NCBI GenBank assembly: GCA_902472795.1
Contig: CABROZ010000083.1
Coordinates: 1-10,566 of the forward strand
From: an uncultured Bacteroides sp.
GTDB taxonomy: Bacteria; Bacteroidota; Bacteroidia; Bacteroidales; Bacteroidaceae
Direction of reading: 5' to 3'
DNA length: 10,566 nt
Part shown: positions 1 to 6,483 of the stretch, piece after piece
Layout: each line of letters opens with the position of its first letter
Position numbering within the stretch: the stretch's first letter is position 1
Notes under the pieces: generated by a model
Seen by the model: the letters and a program-made list of their open reading frames with translations, nothing else
Database searches by the model: none
Told to the model about the DNA's origin: nothing
Translations under genes and position numbers: made by a program

Positions 1-164
1 CCCAATCGTGGCCTCTTAAAAATCGGGTGCAAATTACAAAAAAAATGCGAATTACACGCGTTTTCAGCTACAAATGTATTCTTTTTTTTGTTCTTCCGTT
101 GCATTCTCTCCGTTTTATATTGAATAATATCTCAAAATTAATAAACTTTAAAATCTCTGGGACA
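1..164. other. AT-rich left-edge intergenic region without a supported gene
   Basis: This stretch lies downstream of the tatD stop codon and reaches the window edge. It contains A and T runs, an imperfect direct repeat (GCAAATTACA at 29-38 and GCGAATTACA at 47-56), and a leftward -7-like box at 71-78. I see no good hairpin terminator for tatD. A short plus-strand reading frame starting at 45 runs into the tatD 3' end and has no recognisable protein character. Confidence 0.6.
71..78 (-). promoter_or_regulatory. possible leftward Bacteroides -7 promoter element
   Basis: Read on the minus strand, the octamer is TACATTTG, a perfect match to the Bacteroidetes -7 consensus TAnnTTTG. It would drive a gene beyond the left edge, with a leader of at least about 65 nt. 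I see no matching TTTG -33 element. A and T richness raises the chance of a random match, so this is only a candidate. Confidence 0.35.
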
Positions 165-944
165 TTATTTGAGCATTCCAAACACTTTTAATGCATTTTC
201 AGAAGTCGCTTCCGAGACCTCTTCCATCGTCCTACCATACACTTCAGCCACCTTCACAAGCGTATCTTTCACGTAAGCGCTTTCGTTTCGCTTACCCCGA
301 TTGGGTACCGGAGTCAGGTAAGGAGAATCGGTTTCGAGCACAACACGATCAAGCGGAACTTGAGCCAACACGGCCGGCAAAGCCGACTTTTTGAAAGTAA
401 CCACACCGTTAATACCCAAACAGAATCCAGGAAAATCAAGAATGCGTTCGGCCTCATCCAAGGTTCCAGTAAAACTATGAAAAATGCCGGTCAACGAAGA
501 GTCTTTATAGTCTATCAATACCTTATATATATACTCAAAAGCCTCGCGACAATGAATCACCACCGGCAATCCATACTCCAAAGCCCATTCCACCTGCTGG
601 CGGAATGCAATGGTCTGCTCCTTCAAGAAAGTCTTGTCCCAATATAGATCCATTCCAATCTCGCCTACTGCGACAAACGGTACCTCACCGTTTAAATAAC
701 GATGCACCACTTCCAACTCCTGCCGAAAATTTTCTCGAACCGAAGTCGGATGCAATCCTATCATCGGATAGCACAAGTCCTTGTAAGAAGCACAAACCTT
801 CAGCAGAGGCTCTATGGTAGTGCTGTCAATGTTAGGCATAAAGATATGAGTCACCCCAGCCTTACGGGCACGCTCCATCACTTCGGGCAAATCTTCCGAG
901 AACTCTTCCAAAAACAAATGTGAATGTGAATCTACCAATCTCAT
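165..944 (-). CDS. tatD: TatD family metal-dependent deoxyribonuclease
   Basis: This is a cytoplasmic TIM-barrel metallohydrolase of the TatD family. Characterised members are metal-dependent DNases with 3'-5' exonuclease activity, linked to repair or DNA degradation. All metal-ligand motifs are present when counting from the Met at 942-944: DSHSH (H7, H9), GEIGMD (E95), VIHCRE (H131), FHSFTG (H156) and ETDSPYL (D206). At 259 residues it matches the usual length of about 260. A second ATG directly upstream (945-947) would add one residue. I reject a longer frame starting at 1058 because it overlaps the preceding gene and has no family similarity. The start lies only a few bases after the stop of the 233-residue gene, so the two are very probably cotranscribed and possibly translationally coupled. 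The exact substrate cannot be read from sequence. Confidence 0.93.
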   Translation of the reverse strand: MRLVDSHSHLFLEEFSEDLPEVMERARKAGVTHIFMPNIDSTTIEPLLKVCASYKDLCYPMIGLHPTSVRENFRQELEVVHRYLNGEVPFVAVGEIGMDLYWDKTFLKEQTIAFRQQVEWALEYGLPVVIHCREAFEYIYKVLIDYKDSSLTGIFHSFTGTLDEAERILDFPGFCLGINGVVTFKKSALPAVLAQVPLDRVVLETDSPYLTPVPNRGKRNESAYVKDTLVKVAEVYGRTMEEVSEATSENALKVFGMLK

Positions 945-951
945 CATAGCA

Positions 952-1653
952 CTACTTTTGCTGTTTTTCACCGGTACGATAATAATAGACCAATCCGTAA
1001 TCTCTGCACAAGTCCAACCGTTTTTCATTCGGAGTGACTGCCTCAAACTTCCTTTCAATCTGATTCCAAATATCCAGGATCAGTTCATCTGCTTCGCCGC
1101 GCATCGACGCCACTGCCTCAAGACTTCTGGTGGTCGCCTCCTGATACGCTTTCTGACGTTCGCTGCTATCCATGAAGATATCATAATGTACCTTCACCTT
1201 AGCTATTGTCGGATTGTAAATCGGAGTACCGCCTTGTGACAAGCGCCGCGCCTCCCCTTCTATGATTTTCTTTCCCCACACAGCCAGCTGTGCATCGGAT
1301 GTCAAATCGGGAACGTTGTAATTCTGCGAATCAAGGCCATAATATTCCTTATGCGACAAGCGAACTTCCGAACGGATCACCGCCAAATTCAACACCTGAA
1401 TAAAATGAGAGATATACAAACGAGCCATCTTCACGTTGGCCTGATGCCTTCGCCCTGCCTTTGACTGCCTTTCGAAGCATTCCGCATAACGATTCTGAGC
1501 TGCTTCAAATTTCACAAGAAAACGCCTCGCCGCCGACAACGATTTCCACGATATGGCCATGGCATCACCATTGCACATATCCGCTCTTGCGATAGCGGCC
1601 TTCAAGGCACGTATTCTTGCCTGATCCGTATTGGGCAGTCTCCGATAAGGCAT
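952..1653 (-). CDS. conserved-looking hypothetical protein, basic and helical
   Basis: I do not recognise this 233-residue protein. It has no signal peptide and no membrane segment. It is rich in Arg, Lys, Ala and Glu, and looks mostly alpha-helical, especially residues 10-105 and 160-205. A less regular, Pro/Gly-containing stretch lies near 110-150 (around NVPDL and GGTPIYNP). It has five scattered cysteines (27, 59, 216 and neighbours are not arranged as a metal site). The basic N-terminal half could bind nucleic acid, but that is speculation. It starts 36 bp after the stop of the polyprenyl synthase gene and ends 4-7 bp before the tatD start, so it sits inside a three-gene minus-strand operon. 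The uninterrupted frame and tight packing support a real gene. Confidence 0.8.
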   Translation of the reverse strand: MPYRRLPNTDQARIRALKAAIARADMCNGDAMAISWKSLSAARRFLVKFEAAQNRYAECFERQSKAGRRHQANVKMARLYISHFIQVLNLAVIRSEVRLSHKEYYGLDSQNYNVPDLTSDAQLAVWGKKIIEGEARRLSQGGTPIYNPTIAKVKVHYDIFMDSSERQKAYQEATTRSLEAVASMRGEADELILDIWNQIERKFEAVTPNEKRLDLCRDYGLVYYYRTGEKQQK

Positions 1654-1689
1654 TCTTTTATAAATCTAACAATAGAATAAAGATTAAAG

Positions 1690-2664
1690 TCAGGATTCGC
1701 GATACATCAATTCTTCCATCAGTTTTTCCAGTTCCCGTTTGTTTTCTGCAGGAACATCCAACAGACGCAAACTTTCCGAAGCCCGTCTGCTGTATTCCAC
1801 AATCTTGGCTTCACACAATTCTCTCACTCCGATCTGATTGTACAGACGGGTAACAGCTTCTATTTTTTGCTGCGGATCGAATGTTTTCCGGTTAAACCAG
1901 TCATCCAACTGCGACGCCTGCTCCTTATCCGCATGCTCGAAGGCTTTGATGACCAAATAGGTTTTCTTATTGCACAGAATATCACCACCTATATTCTTTC
2001 CAAAGCGGGCCGAATCGCCATAAACATCCAGTAAATCATCCTTCAACTGAAAAGCCAATCCCAGATTAACGCCAAAATCATACAGATAATCAGCATCTCC
2101 CTTGGATGCGCCACCCAAAACAGCTCCTATCTTCAAACTCGCAGCCAGCAAGACAGACGTTTTCAGGCGGATCATCTCAATATATTCCGCTTCCGACACA
2201 TCGTTTCGTTGTTCGAACTCCATGTCCATCTGTTGTCCTTCGCATATTTCCAAAGCTGTCAGACTAAACAAATCGAGCACCTCCTTTAACTTTTCAGAAG
2301 GGCACTGTGCCATAAACTGATAAGCCAATACCAGCATGGCATCGCCCGAAAGAATGGCCACGTTGTCATTCCACACCTTATGTACGGTTGGCTTTCCCCG
2401 ACGCTTGTCTGCACGATCCATCAGGTCGTCATGCAACAAAGTATAATTATGATAGACTTCAATGCCGGTAGCCGGCTGAAGAATAGACTTCACATCCTCA
2501 CGAAACAGATTGTAAGCCATCAGCATCAGTACCGGACGGATTCTTTTTCCACCTAACGAAAGAACATAAGTGACAGGATCGTATAATCCTTTGGGAGTTC
2601 GGGTAAATTGCAATTCCGCAATATGTACCCTAACCATATCAAGAAGCTCAGAAGCTGTAAACAT
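1690..2664 (-). CDS. polyprenyl (isoprenyl) diphosphate synthase
   Basis: This trans-prenyltransferase adds isopentenyl diphosphate units to an allylic diphosphate, giving precursors for quinones and undecaprenyl carriers. Visible family features are GGKRIRP (residues 38-44), the first aspartate-rich motif DDLMD (79-83), the RRGKPTVH segment (88-95), a KT pair near 168-169, and the second aspartate-rich motif DDLLD (209-213) after FQLK. The length of 324 residues is normal. A tyrosine (Y74) lies five residues before the first DDxxD. In the archaeal-type enzymes an aromatic residue at this position limits the product to about C20, so a short-chain product (farnesyl or geranylgeranyl) is inferred. 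It heads a probable operon with the 233-residue gene and tatD. I see no clear -7 box directly upstream, so it may rely partly on read-through from tonB. Confidence 0.92.
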   Translation of the reverse strand: MFTASELLDMVRVHIAELQFTRTPKGLYDPVTYVLSLGGKRIRPVLMLMAYNLFREDVKSILQPATGIEVYHNYTLLHDDLMDRADKRRGKPTVHKVWNDNVAILSGDAMLVLAYQFMAQCPSEKLKEVLDLFSLTALEICEGQQMDMEFEQRNDVSEAEYIEMIRLKTSVLLAASLKIGAVLGGASKGDADYLYDFGVNLGLAFQLKDDLLDVYGDSARFGKNIGGDILCNKKTYLVIKAFEHADKEQASQLDDWFNRKTFDPQQKIEAVTRLYNQIGVRELCEAKIVEYSRRASESLRLLDVPAENKRELEKLMEELMYRES

Positions 2665-2707
2665 AGTAAATAGATTGTTATGAATCTTGGAAGGAGACAG
2701 AATGAAA

Positions 2708-2730
2708 AGAGGCTGCCCGAAGCAGCCTCT
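2708..2730 (-). terminator. intrinsic terminator after tonB
   Basis: A perfect 9-bp stem (arms 2708-2716 and 2722-2730, AGAGGCTGC with its complement) encloses a 5-nt loop that reads TTCGG on the minus strand. On the minus strand the stem is followed by a short T-rich run. It lies 20-42 bp after the tonB stop and before the polyprenyl synthase start at 2664, so it should reduce read-through between them. On the plus strand it is followed by CCTATTTTTA, but no plus-strand gene ends here. Confidence 0.75.
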
Positions 2731-2749
2731 CCTATTTTTATAAACTCTA

Positions 2750-3439
2750 TTACTGCAATCTAAACATTACAGGCACTGTGTATTTCACACGTACGGGTTT
2801 ACCACGTTGCATACCCGGTTTCCACTTCGGCATGGTACCGATCACACGGAGTGCTTCTTTGTCCAAGTAAGGGTCAACACCTCTCAATACTTTTGCGTCT
2901 ACAATACTACCGTCCTTGTTAACCACGAACTGTACTGTAACACGACCTTGAGTACCATTCTCCTGTGCGATCGTCGGGTACTTGATGTTCTTGCTCAAGA
3001 ATTGCATCAGACCGGCCATACCACCATCCGGGAATTCCGGCATCTGTTCTACAACCTCGAAGATTGTCTGCTCTTCCGGTTCTTCCTCTTCTACAGCAAC
3101 AGGCACGTACTTGATTTCTACTGCCTGACCAGTTTCCTCAGAAGAAGCAATTGTAGTTTCTTCCACATCGGCGTCATCATCCACAATTGTCAGCGTCTCT
3201 ACAAAAGACGGAGCCTCGGGAGGTGGCGGTGCAACAACTTCCGGTTGTTCGGTGATAGGAATTTCAATTTCCTCTTCAAATACAACATCGGCTACGGCCT
3301 GACTTGTATCAACCTCTACGTCGCGTTTTGTCCATTCGAACGCCACGAACATAAAGGCAAGTACAATTACGTAACCGATCAGCAGCCAAGTTGACTTTTT
3401 ATTCTCCAAGTCTGCCTTAGGTGTCTTTTTAATTTCCAT
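2750..3439 (-). CDS. tonB: TonB family energy-transducing protein
   Basis: TonB proteins span the inner membrane and periplasm and pass proton-motive energy from ExbB/ExbD to outer-membrane TonB-dependent (SusC-like) transporters. This 229-residue protein has a short charged cytoplasmic N-terminus and one membrane segment (about residues 17-36). A periplasmic linker follows, rich in Pro, Val and Glu (about 50-125, including a PPPPE run at 71-75). The C-terminal TonB domain spans about 145-229, with KYP near 153-155, GRVTVQFVV near 165-173, an LRGVDP turn and WKPGMQRGKPV near 206-216. The EQMPEFPDGG segment before the domain is typical of Bacteroidetes TonB proteins. It has its own promoter and terminator, so it appears monocistronic. 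No exbB or exbD is visible nearby. Confidence 0.93.
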   Translation of the reverse strand: MEIKKTPKADLENKKSTWLLIGYVIVLAFMFVAFEWTKRDVEVDTSQAVADVVFEEEIEIPITEQPEVVAPPPPEAPSFVETLTIVDDDADVEETTIASSEETGQAVEIKYVPVAVEEEEPEEQTIFEVVEQMPEFPDGGMAGLMQFLSKNIKYPTIAQENGTQGRVTVQFVVNKDGSIVDAKVLRGVDPYLDKEALRVIGTMPKWKPGMQRGKPVRVKYTVPVMFRLQ

Positions 3440-3476
3440 AATCTATAATAATAATTTTAGTGTTTCTCATTTGGGG

Positions 3477-3484
3477 CAAATATA
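3477..3484 (-). promoter_or_regulatory. -7 promoter element of tonB
   Basis: The minus-strand octamer TATATTTG matches TAnnTTTG exactly. It lies 38-45 bp upstream of the tonB start codon, which predicts a leader of roughly 30 nt. I cannot find a convincing TTTG -33 element at the expected spacing. Confidence 0.65.
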
Positions 3485-3620
3485 GCACTTTTCCCACGAA
3501 TGTTCACGCTTGGCTGTGTTTTTTTACATAATAACCCTTGCATTTTTATTTTTTTAATTCTTAAGACAGCTCTATTTGCTTTTGTGCTACAAAAGTAACG
3601 AGATATTTTAAAAATACCCG

Positions 3621-3628
3621 TATCTTTG
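3621..3628 (+). promoter_or_regulatory. -7 promoter element of cmk-ispH
   Basis: TATCTTTG matches the Bacteroidetes -7 consensus exactly. Transcription would start near 3635, giving a leader of about 70 nt before the cmk ATG at 3707. This argues against an upstream in-frame ATG at 3626, which lies inside the box. TTTG sequences at 3575-3578 and 3581-3584 are too far upstream for a standard -33 element. Confidence 0.7.
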
Positions 3629-3706
3629 GCAGGATTTTTAAACGAAATGCTGAAAAACATTTTTGCTAAAGCCAAAACGGAAGTACACCTTATTATATAT
3701 AGCCTT

Positions 3707-4396
3707 ATGAAAAAAATAACAATTGCCATCGACGGCTTCTCTTCATGCGGAAAAAGCACCATGGCCAAAGATCTGGCACGCGAGATTGGTTATATCTATA
3801 TCGACAGCGGAGCCATGTACCGCGCCGTGACCTTGTACAGCATCGAAAACGGAATCTTCAACGGGGATGAAATAGACAAGGAGAAACTGAAAGCACAACT
3901 TGGAAACATCCATATCAGTTTCAAGCTGAACCCTGAAACCGGTAGGCCGGACACTTACCTGAACGGAGTGAACGTAGAAAACAAAATCCGAACGATGGAG
4001 GTATCTTCCAAAGTCAGTCCGATCGCTACCCTCGACTTTGTCCGCCAAGCAATGGTAGCTCAGCAGCAGGCTATGGGAAAAGAAAAAGGAATTGTCATGG
4101 ACGGACGCGACATTGGTACAACCGTGTTTCCCGACGCCGAACTGAAGGTGTTTGTTACTGCGTCGCCTGAAATACGCGCCCAACGCCGGTACGATGAGCT
4201 GACTGCCAAAGGCGAAACAGTCAGTTTCGACGATATACTGGAGAACGTAAAGCAAAGAGACTACATCGATCAGCACAGAGAAGTAAGTCCGCTGAGAAAG
4301 GCTGAAGACGCCCTGCTGCTCGACAACAGTCACCTGACACTGACGCAACAGAAGGAATGGCTGAAAGAACAGTTCGAACGAATAACCCAAGCTTAA
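3707..4396 (+). CDS. cmk: cytidylate kinase
   Basis: This cytoplasmic enzyme phosphorylates CMP and dCMP with ATP, recycling pyrimidine nucleotides for RNA, DNA and CDP-lipid synthesis. The 229-residue length is normal for the family. The start is set by the P-loop GFSSCGKST at residues 10-18. Other visible motifs are DSGAMYRA (33-40, CMP-binding region), DGRDIGT (132-138, with the substrate-binding Arg and Asp), and the lid region around QRDYIDQHREVSPL (183-196). A longer frame from 3626 would add 27 residues not found in the family and would begin within the promoter box, so I reject it. The gene is followed after 21 bp by ispH in the same direction, a pairing also seen in other bacterial phyla. 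Confidence 0.96.
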   Translation: MKKITIAIDGFSSCGKSTMAKDLAREIGYIYIDSGAMYRAVTLYSIENGIFNGDEIDKEKLKAQLGNIHISFKLNPETGRPDTYLNGVNVENKIRTMEVSSKVSPIATLDFVRQAMVAQQQAMGKEKGIVMDGRDIGTTVFPDAELKVFVTASPEIRAQRRYDELTAKGETVSFDDILENVKQRDYIDQHREVSPLRKAEDALLLDNSHLTLTQQKEWLKEQFERITQA

Positions 4397-4417
4397 ACCA
4401 ACCAAACCAAAGAAAGT

Positions 4418-5293
4418 ATGGTCAAAGTAGAGATAGACGAAGGTTCCGGCTTCTGCTTCGGCGTAGTAACTGCCATCCATAAGGCCGAAGAAGAACTGAC
4501 CGGCGGCAGTCCCCTGTATTGCTTAGGCGACATCGTACACAACAGCCGCGAAGTGGAACGACTGGAAAAGATGGGGCTGAAAACCATCAACCACGAAGAA
4601 TTCAGCCGATTACAGAACGCCAAAGTGCTACTGCGTGCCCACGGCGAGCCACCAGAGACATACGCCATCGCCCGCCGCAACAACATCGAAATCATCGATG
4701 CCACCTGTCCTGTTGTTCTTCGGTTGCAGAAAAGAATCAAGCAGGAATTTATGGAAGAGAACAGTGACGACAAACAAATCGTCATCTACGGCAAGAATGG
4801 TCATGCCGAAGTATTAGGCTTAGTAGGACAAACCAACGGCAAGGCCATCGTCATCGAGAAATTGGAAGAAGCCCAAAACCTTGACTTCAGCAAAAGCATT
4901 TGCCTTTATTCGCAAACGACCAAATCGCTCGACGAATTCCGCCGCATTGTGGAATACATCAAGGCACACATCTCGCCAGGCGTCTCTTTCGAATACTACG
5001 ACACCATCTGCCGTCAGGTTGCCAACCGTATCCCCAACATACGCAAGTTTGCCTCCTCGCACGACTTAGTATTCTTTGTCAGCGGAAAAAAAAGCTCGAA
5101 CGGGAAAATGCTTTTTGCCGAATGCCAGAAGGTCAATCCCAACTCGCACCTGATAGACAGCGCCGACGAAATAGACGATGCCCTGCTGACAGGAGCCTCA
5201 TCCATTGGGATATGCGGTGCTACATCCACTCCCAAATGGCTGATGGAAGAAATATCGGATGCGATAAAAGCAAGACTGACAGACAATAAGTAG
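4418..5293 (+). CDS. ispH: 4-hydroxy-3-methylbut-2-enyl diphosphate reductase
   Basis: IspH is the [4Fe-4S] enzyme for the last step of the MEP pathway, reducing HMBPP to isopentenyl and dimethylallyl diphosphates. These feed the polyprenyl synthase encoded at 1690-2664. The 291-residue protein keeps the three cluster cysteines: C13 (GFCFGV), C97 (ATCPVV) and C198 (TICRQ). It also keeps the substrate-contacting H41 (VHN), H75 (AHGE) and H129 with E131 (GHAEV), plus the late serine and asparagine motifs SSN (226-228) and ATSTP (268-272). It begins 21 bp after cmk without a recognisable Shine-Dalgarno sequence. It is probably cotranscribed with cmk from the promoter at 3621. It lacks the rpsA fusion or extension seen in some Firmicutes. 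Confidence 0.97.
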   Translation: MVKVEIDEGSGFCFGVVTAIHKAEEELTGGSPLYCLGDIVHNSREVERLEKMGLKTINHEEFSRLQNAKVLLRAHGEPPETYAIARRNNIEIIDATCPVVLRLQKRIKQEFMEENSDDKQIVIYGKNGHAEVLGLVGQTNGKAIVIEKLEEAQNLDFSKSICLYSQTTKSLDEFRRIVEYIKAHISPGVSFEYYDTICRQVANRIPNIRKFASSHDLVFFVSGKKSSNGKMLFAECQKVNPNSHLIDSADEIDDALLTGASSIGICGATSTPKWLMEEISDAIKARLTDNK

Positions 5294-5311
5294 TTGCTAA
5301 TCGAATAGCAA
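5294..5311 (+). terminator. weak hairpin directly after ispH
   Basis: TTGCTA (5294-5299) and TAGCAA (5306-5311) form a 6-bp stem with a 6-nt loop starting immediately after the ispH stop codon. No T tract follows, so termination would be weak at best. A promoter for pfkA lies downstream, which fits a transcript boundary here. Confidence 0.3.
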
Positions 5312-5349
5312 ATTAACGTAAATTATCAGTCACACCCTCAGGTTTTTCG

Positions 5350-5357
5350 TATCTTTG
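5350..5357 (+). promoter_or_regulatory. -7 promoter element of pfkA
   Basis: TATCTTTG, followed by CGCC, is an exact match to TAnnTTTG and identical to the cmk box at 3621. Transcription is predicted to start near 5364, giving a leader of about 24 nt before the pfkA ATG at 5388. No clear TTTG -33 element is visible. Confidence 0.75.
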
Positions 5358-5387
5358 CGCCAAATTATTAACTAAAAAAAGATTGTT

Positions 5388-6368
5388 ATGGGAACAATTA
5401 AGTGCATCGGAATCTTGACTTCCGGAGGAGATGCTCCGGGTATGAACGCAGCCATCCGTGCTGTGACACGTGCAGCTATCTACAACGGACTCCAGGTAAA
5501 AGGTATCTATAGGGGTTACAAAGGATTGGTAACCGGTGAAATTAAGGAGTTCAAAAGCCAGAACGTAAGCAACATCATCCAATTAGGAGGAACTATCCTG
5601 AAAACAGCCCGCTGTAAAGAGTTCATGACTCCCGAAGGACGTCAGCTGGCCTACGAAAACATGAAGAAAGAAGGCATCGATGCCCTCGTAATCATAGGCG
5701 GTGACGGATCACTGACCGGTGCACGTATCTTCGCTCAGGAGTTCGATGTACCCTGCATCGGTTTGCCGGGTACCATCGATAACGACCTTTTTGGTACCGA
5801 TACCACCATCGGATATGACACCGCCCTCAATACTATTCTGGATGCCGTCGATAAAATCCGCGACACAGCCACCTCACACGAGCGTCTGTTCTTCGTCGAA
5901 GTCATGGGACGCGATGCCGGCTTCTTAGCATTGAACGGAGCCATCGCTTCCGGAGCCGAAGCCGCCATCATACCGGAATTCAGCACAGAAGTGGACCAGT
6001 TGGAAGAATTCATCAAAAACGGTTTCCGCAAATCGAAGAACAGCAGTATCGTGCTGGTAGCCGAAAGCGAACTGACCGGAGGGGCCATGCACTATGCCGA
6101 ACGTGTGAAAAACGAATATCCGCAATACGATGTACGTGTCACCATCCTCGGACACTTGCAACGCGGTGGTAGTCCAAGCGCACACGACCGTATCTTAGCC
6201 AGCCGTCTGGGTGCAGCAGCCATCGACGCCATCATGGAAGGACAACGCAACGTCATGATCGGCATCGAACACGACGAAGTGGTTTACGTACCCTTCACCA
6301 AAGCCATCAAGAACGATAAGCCCATCAAGAAGGAATTGGTCAACGTATTGCGCGAATTGTCCATCTGA
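5388..6368 (+). CDS. pfkA: ATP-dependent 6-phosphofructokinase
   Basis: This cytoplasmic glycolytic enzyme phosphorylates fructose 6-phosphate to fructose 1,6-bisphosphate. The 326 residues are close to the usual bacterial PfkA length of about 320. Conserved segments are TSGGDAPGMN (11-20), GGDGS (104-108), PGTIDND (127-133, with catalytic D131), VEVMGRDAGFL (170-180) and GHLQRGG (255-261). Glycine at 107 (GGDGS, not GGDDS) and at 128 (PGTIDND, not PKTIDND) are the residues that mark ATP-dependent rather than pyrophosphate-dependent enzymes. This is inferred from family knowledge. The gene has its own promoter and a strong terminator, so it appears monocistronic. Bacteroides genomes usually carry more than one pfkA copy, and this sequence alone cannot say which one this is. 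Confidence 0.96.
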   Translation: MGTIKCIGILTSGGDAPGMNAAIRAVTRAAIYNGLQVKGIYRGYKGLVTGEIKEFKSQNVSNIIQLGGTILKTARCKEFMTPEGRQLAYENMKKEGIDALVIIGGDGSLTGARIFAQEFDVPCIGLPGTIDNDLFGTDTTIGYDTALNTILDAVDKIRDTATSHERLFFVEVMGRDAGFLALNGAIASGAEAAIIPEFSTEVDQLEEFIKNGFRKSKNSSIVLVAESELTGGAMHYAERVKNEYPQYDVRVTILGHLQRGGSPSAHDRILASRLGAAAIDAIMEGQRNVMIGIEHDEVVYVPFTKAIKNDKPIKKELVNVLRELSI

Positions 6369-6404
6369 TACGCAAGCATACCGGGGTACAGAACCGGTTT
6401 CTAC

Positions 6405-6439
6405 ATAAAAAAGGGAGTGCTTGACACTCCCTTTTTTAT
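6405..6439. terminator. strong bidirectional intrinsic terminator between pfkA and the SDR gene
   Basis: Complementary arms at 6405-6419 and 6425-6439 form a stem with a G+C core (GGGAGTG and CACTCCC). They are flanked by six A on the left and six T on the right, around a 5-nt loop CTTGA. The symmetry gives a U tract on either strand. It lies about 37 bp after the pfkA stop and about 45 bp after the stop of the converging SDR gene, so it can serve both. Confidence 0.9.
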
Positions 6440-6483
6440 TAACAGTCAGGCCGAATTCCATATACATCAGTGCCTATCAGCGC

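Noticed and set aside
45..190. Short plus-strand open frame of about 48 codons at the left edge
   Set aside because: It overlaps the tatD 3' end on the other strand, is AT-driven, and has no promoter or protein signature.
948..1058. N-terminal extension of TatD by 38 residues
   Set aside because: It overlaps the end of the preceding gene, and TatD proteins begin just before the DxHxH motif.
2807..3394. A 195-codon plus-strand open frame opposite tonB
   Set aside because: It is a reverse-strand shadow of tonB with no domain features and no promoter of its own.
3575..3584. TTTG sequences considered as the -33 element for the cmk promoter
   Set aside because: They lie 36-42 bp before the -7 box, well beyond the usual spacing of about 19-21 bp.
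3743..4480. A 245-codon minus-strand frame opposite cmk
   Set aside because: It is a shadow frame, Phe/Val/Tyr-rich without motifs. The cmk frame carries all kinase signatures.
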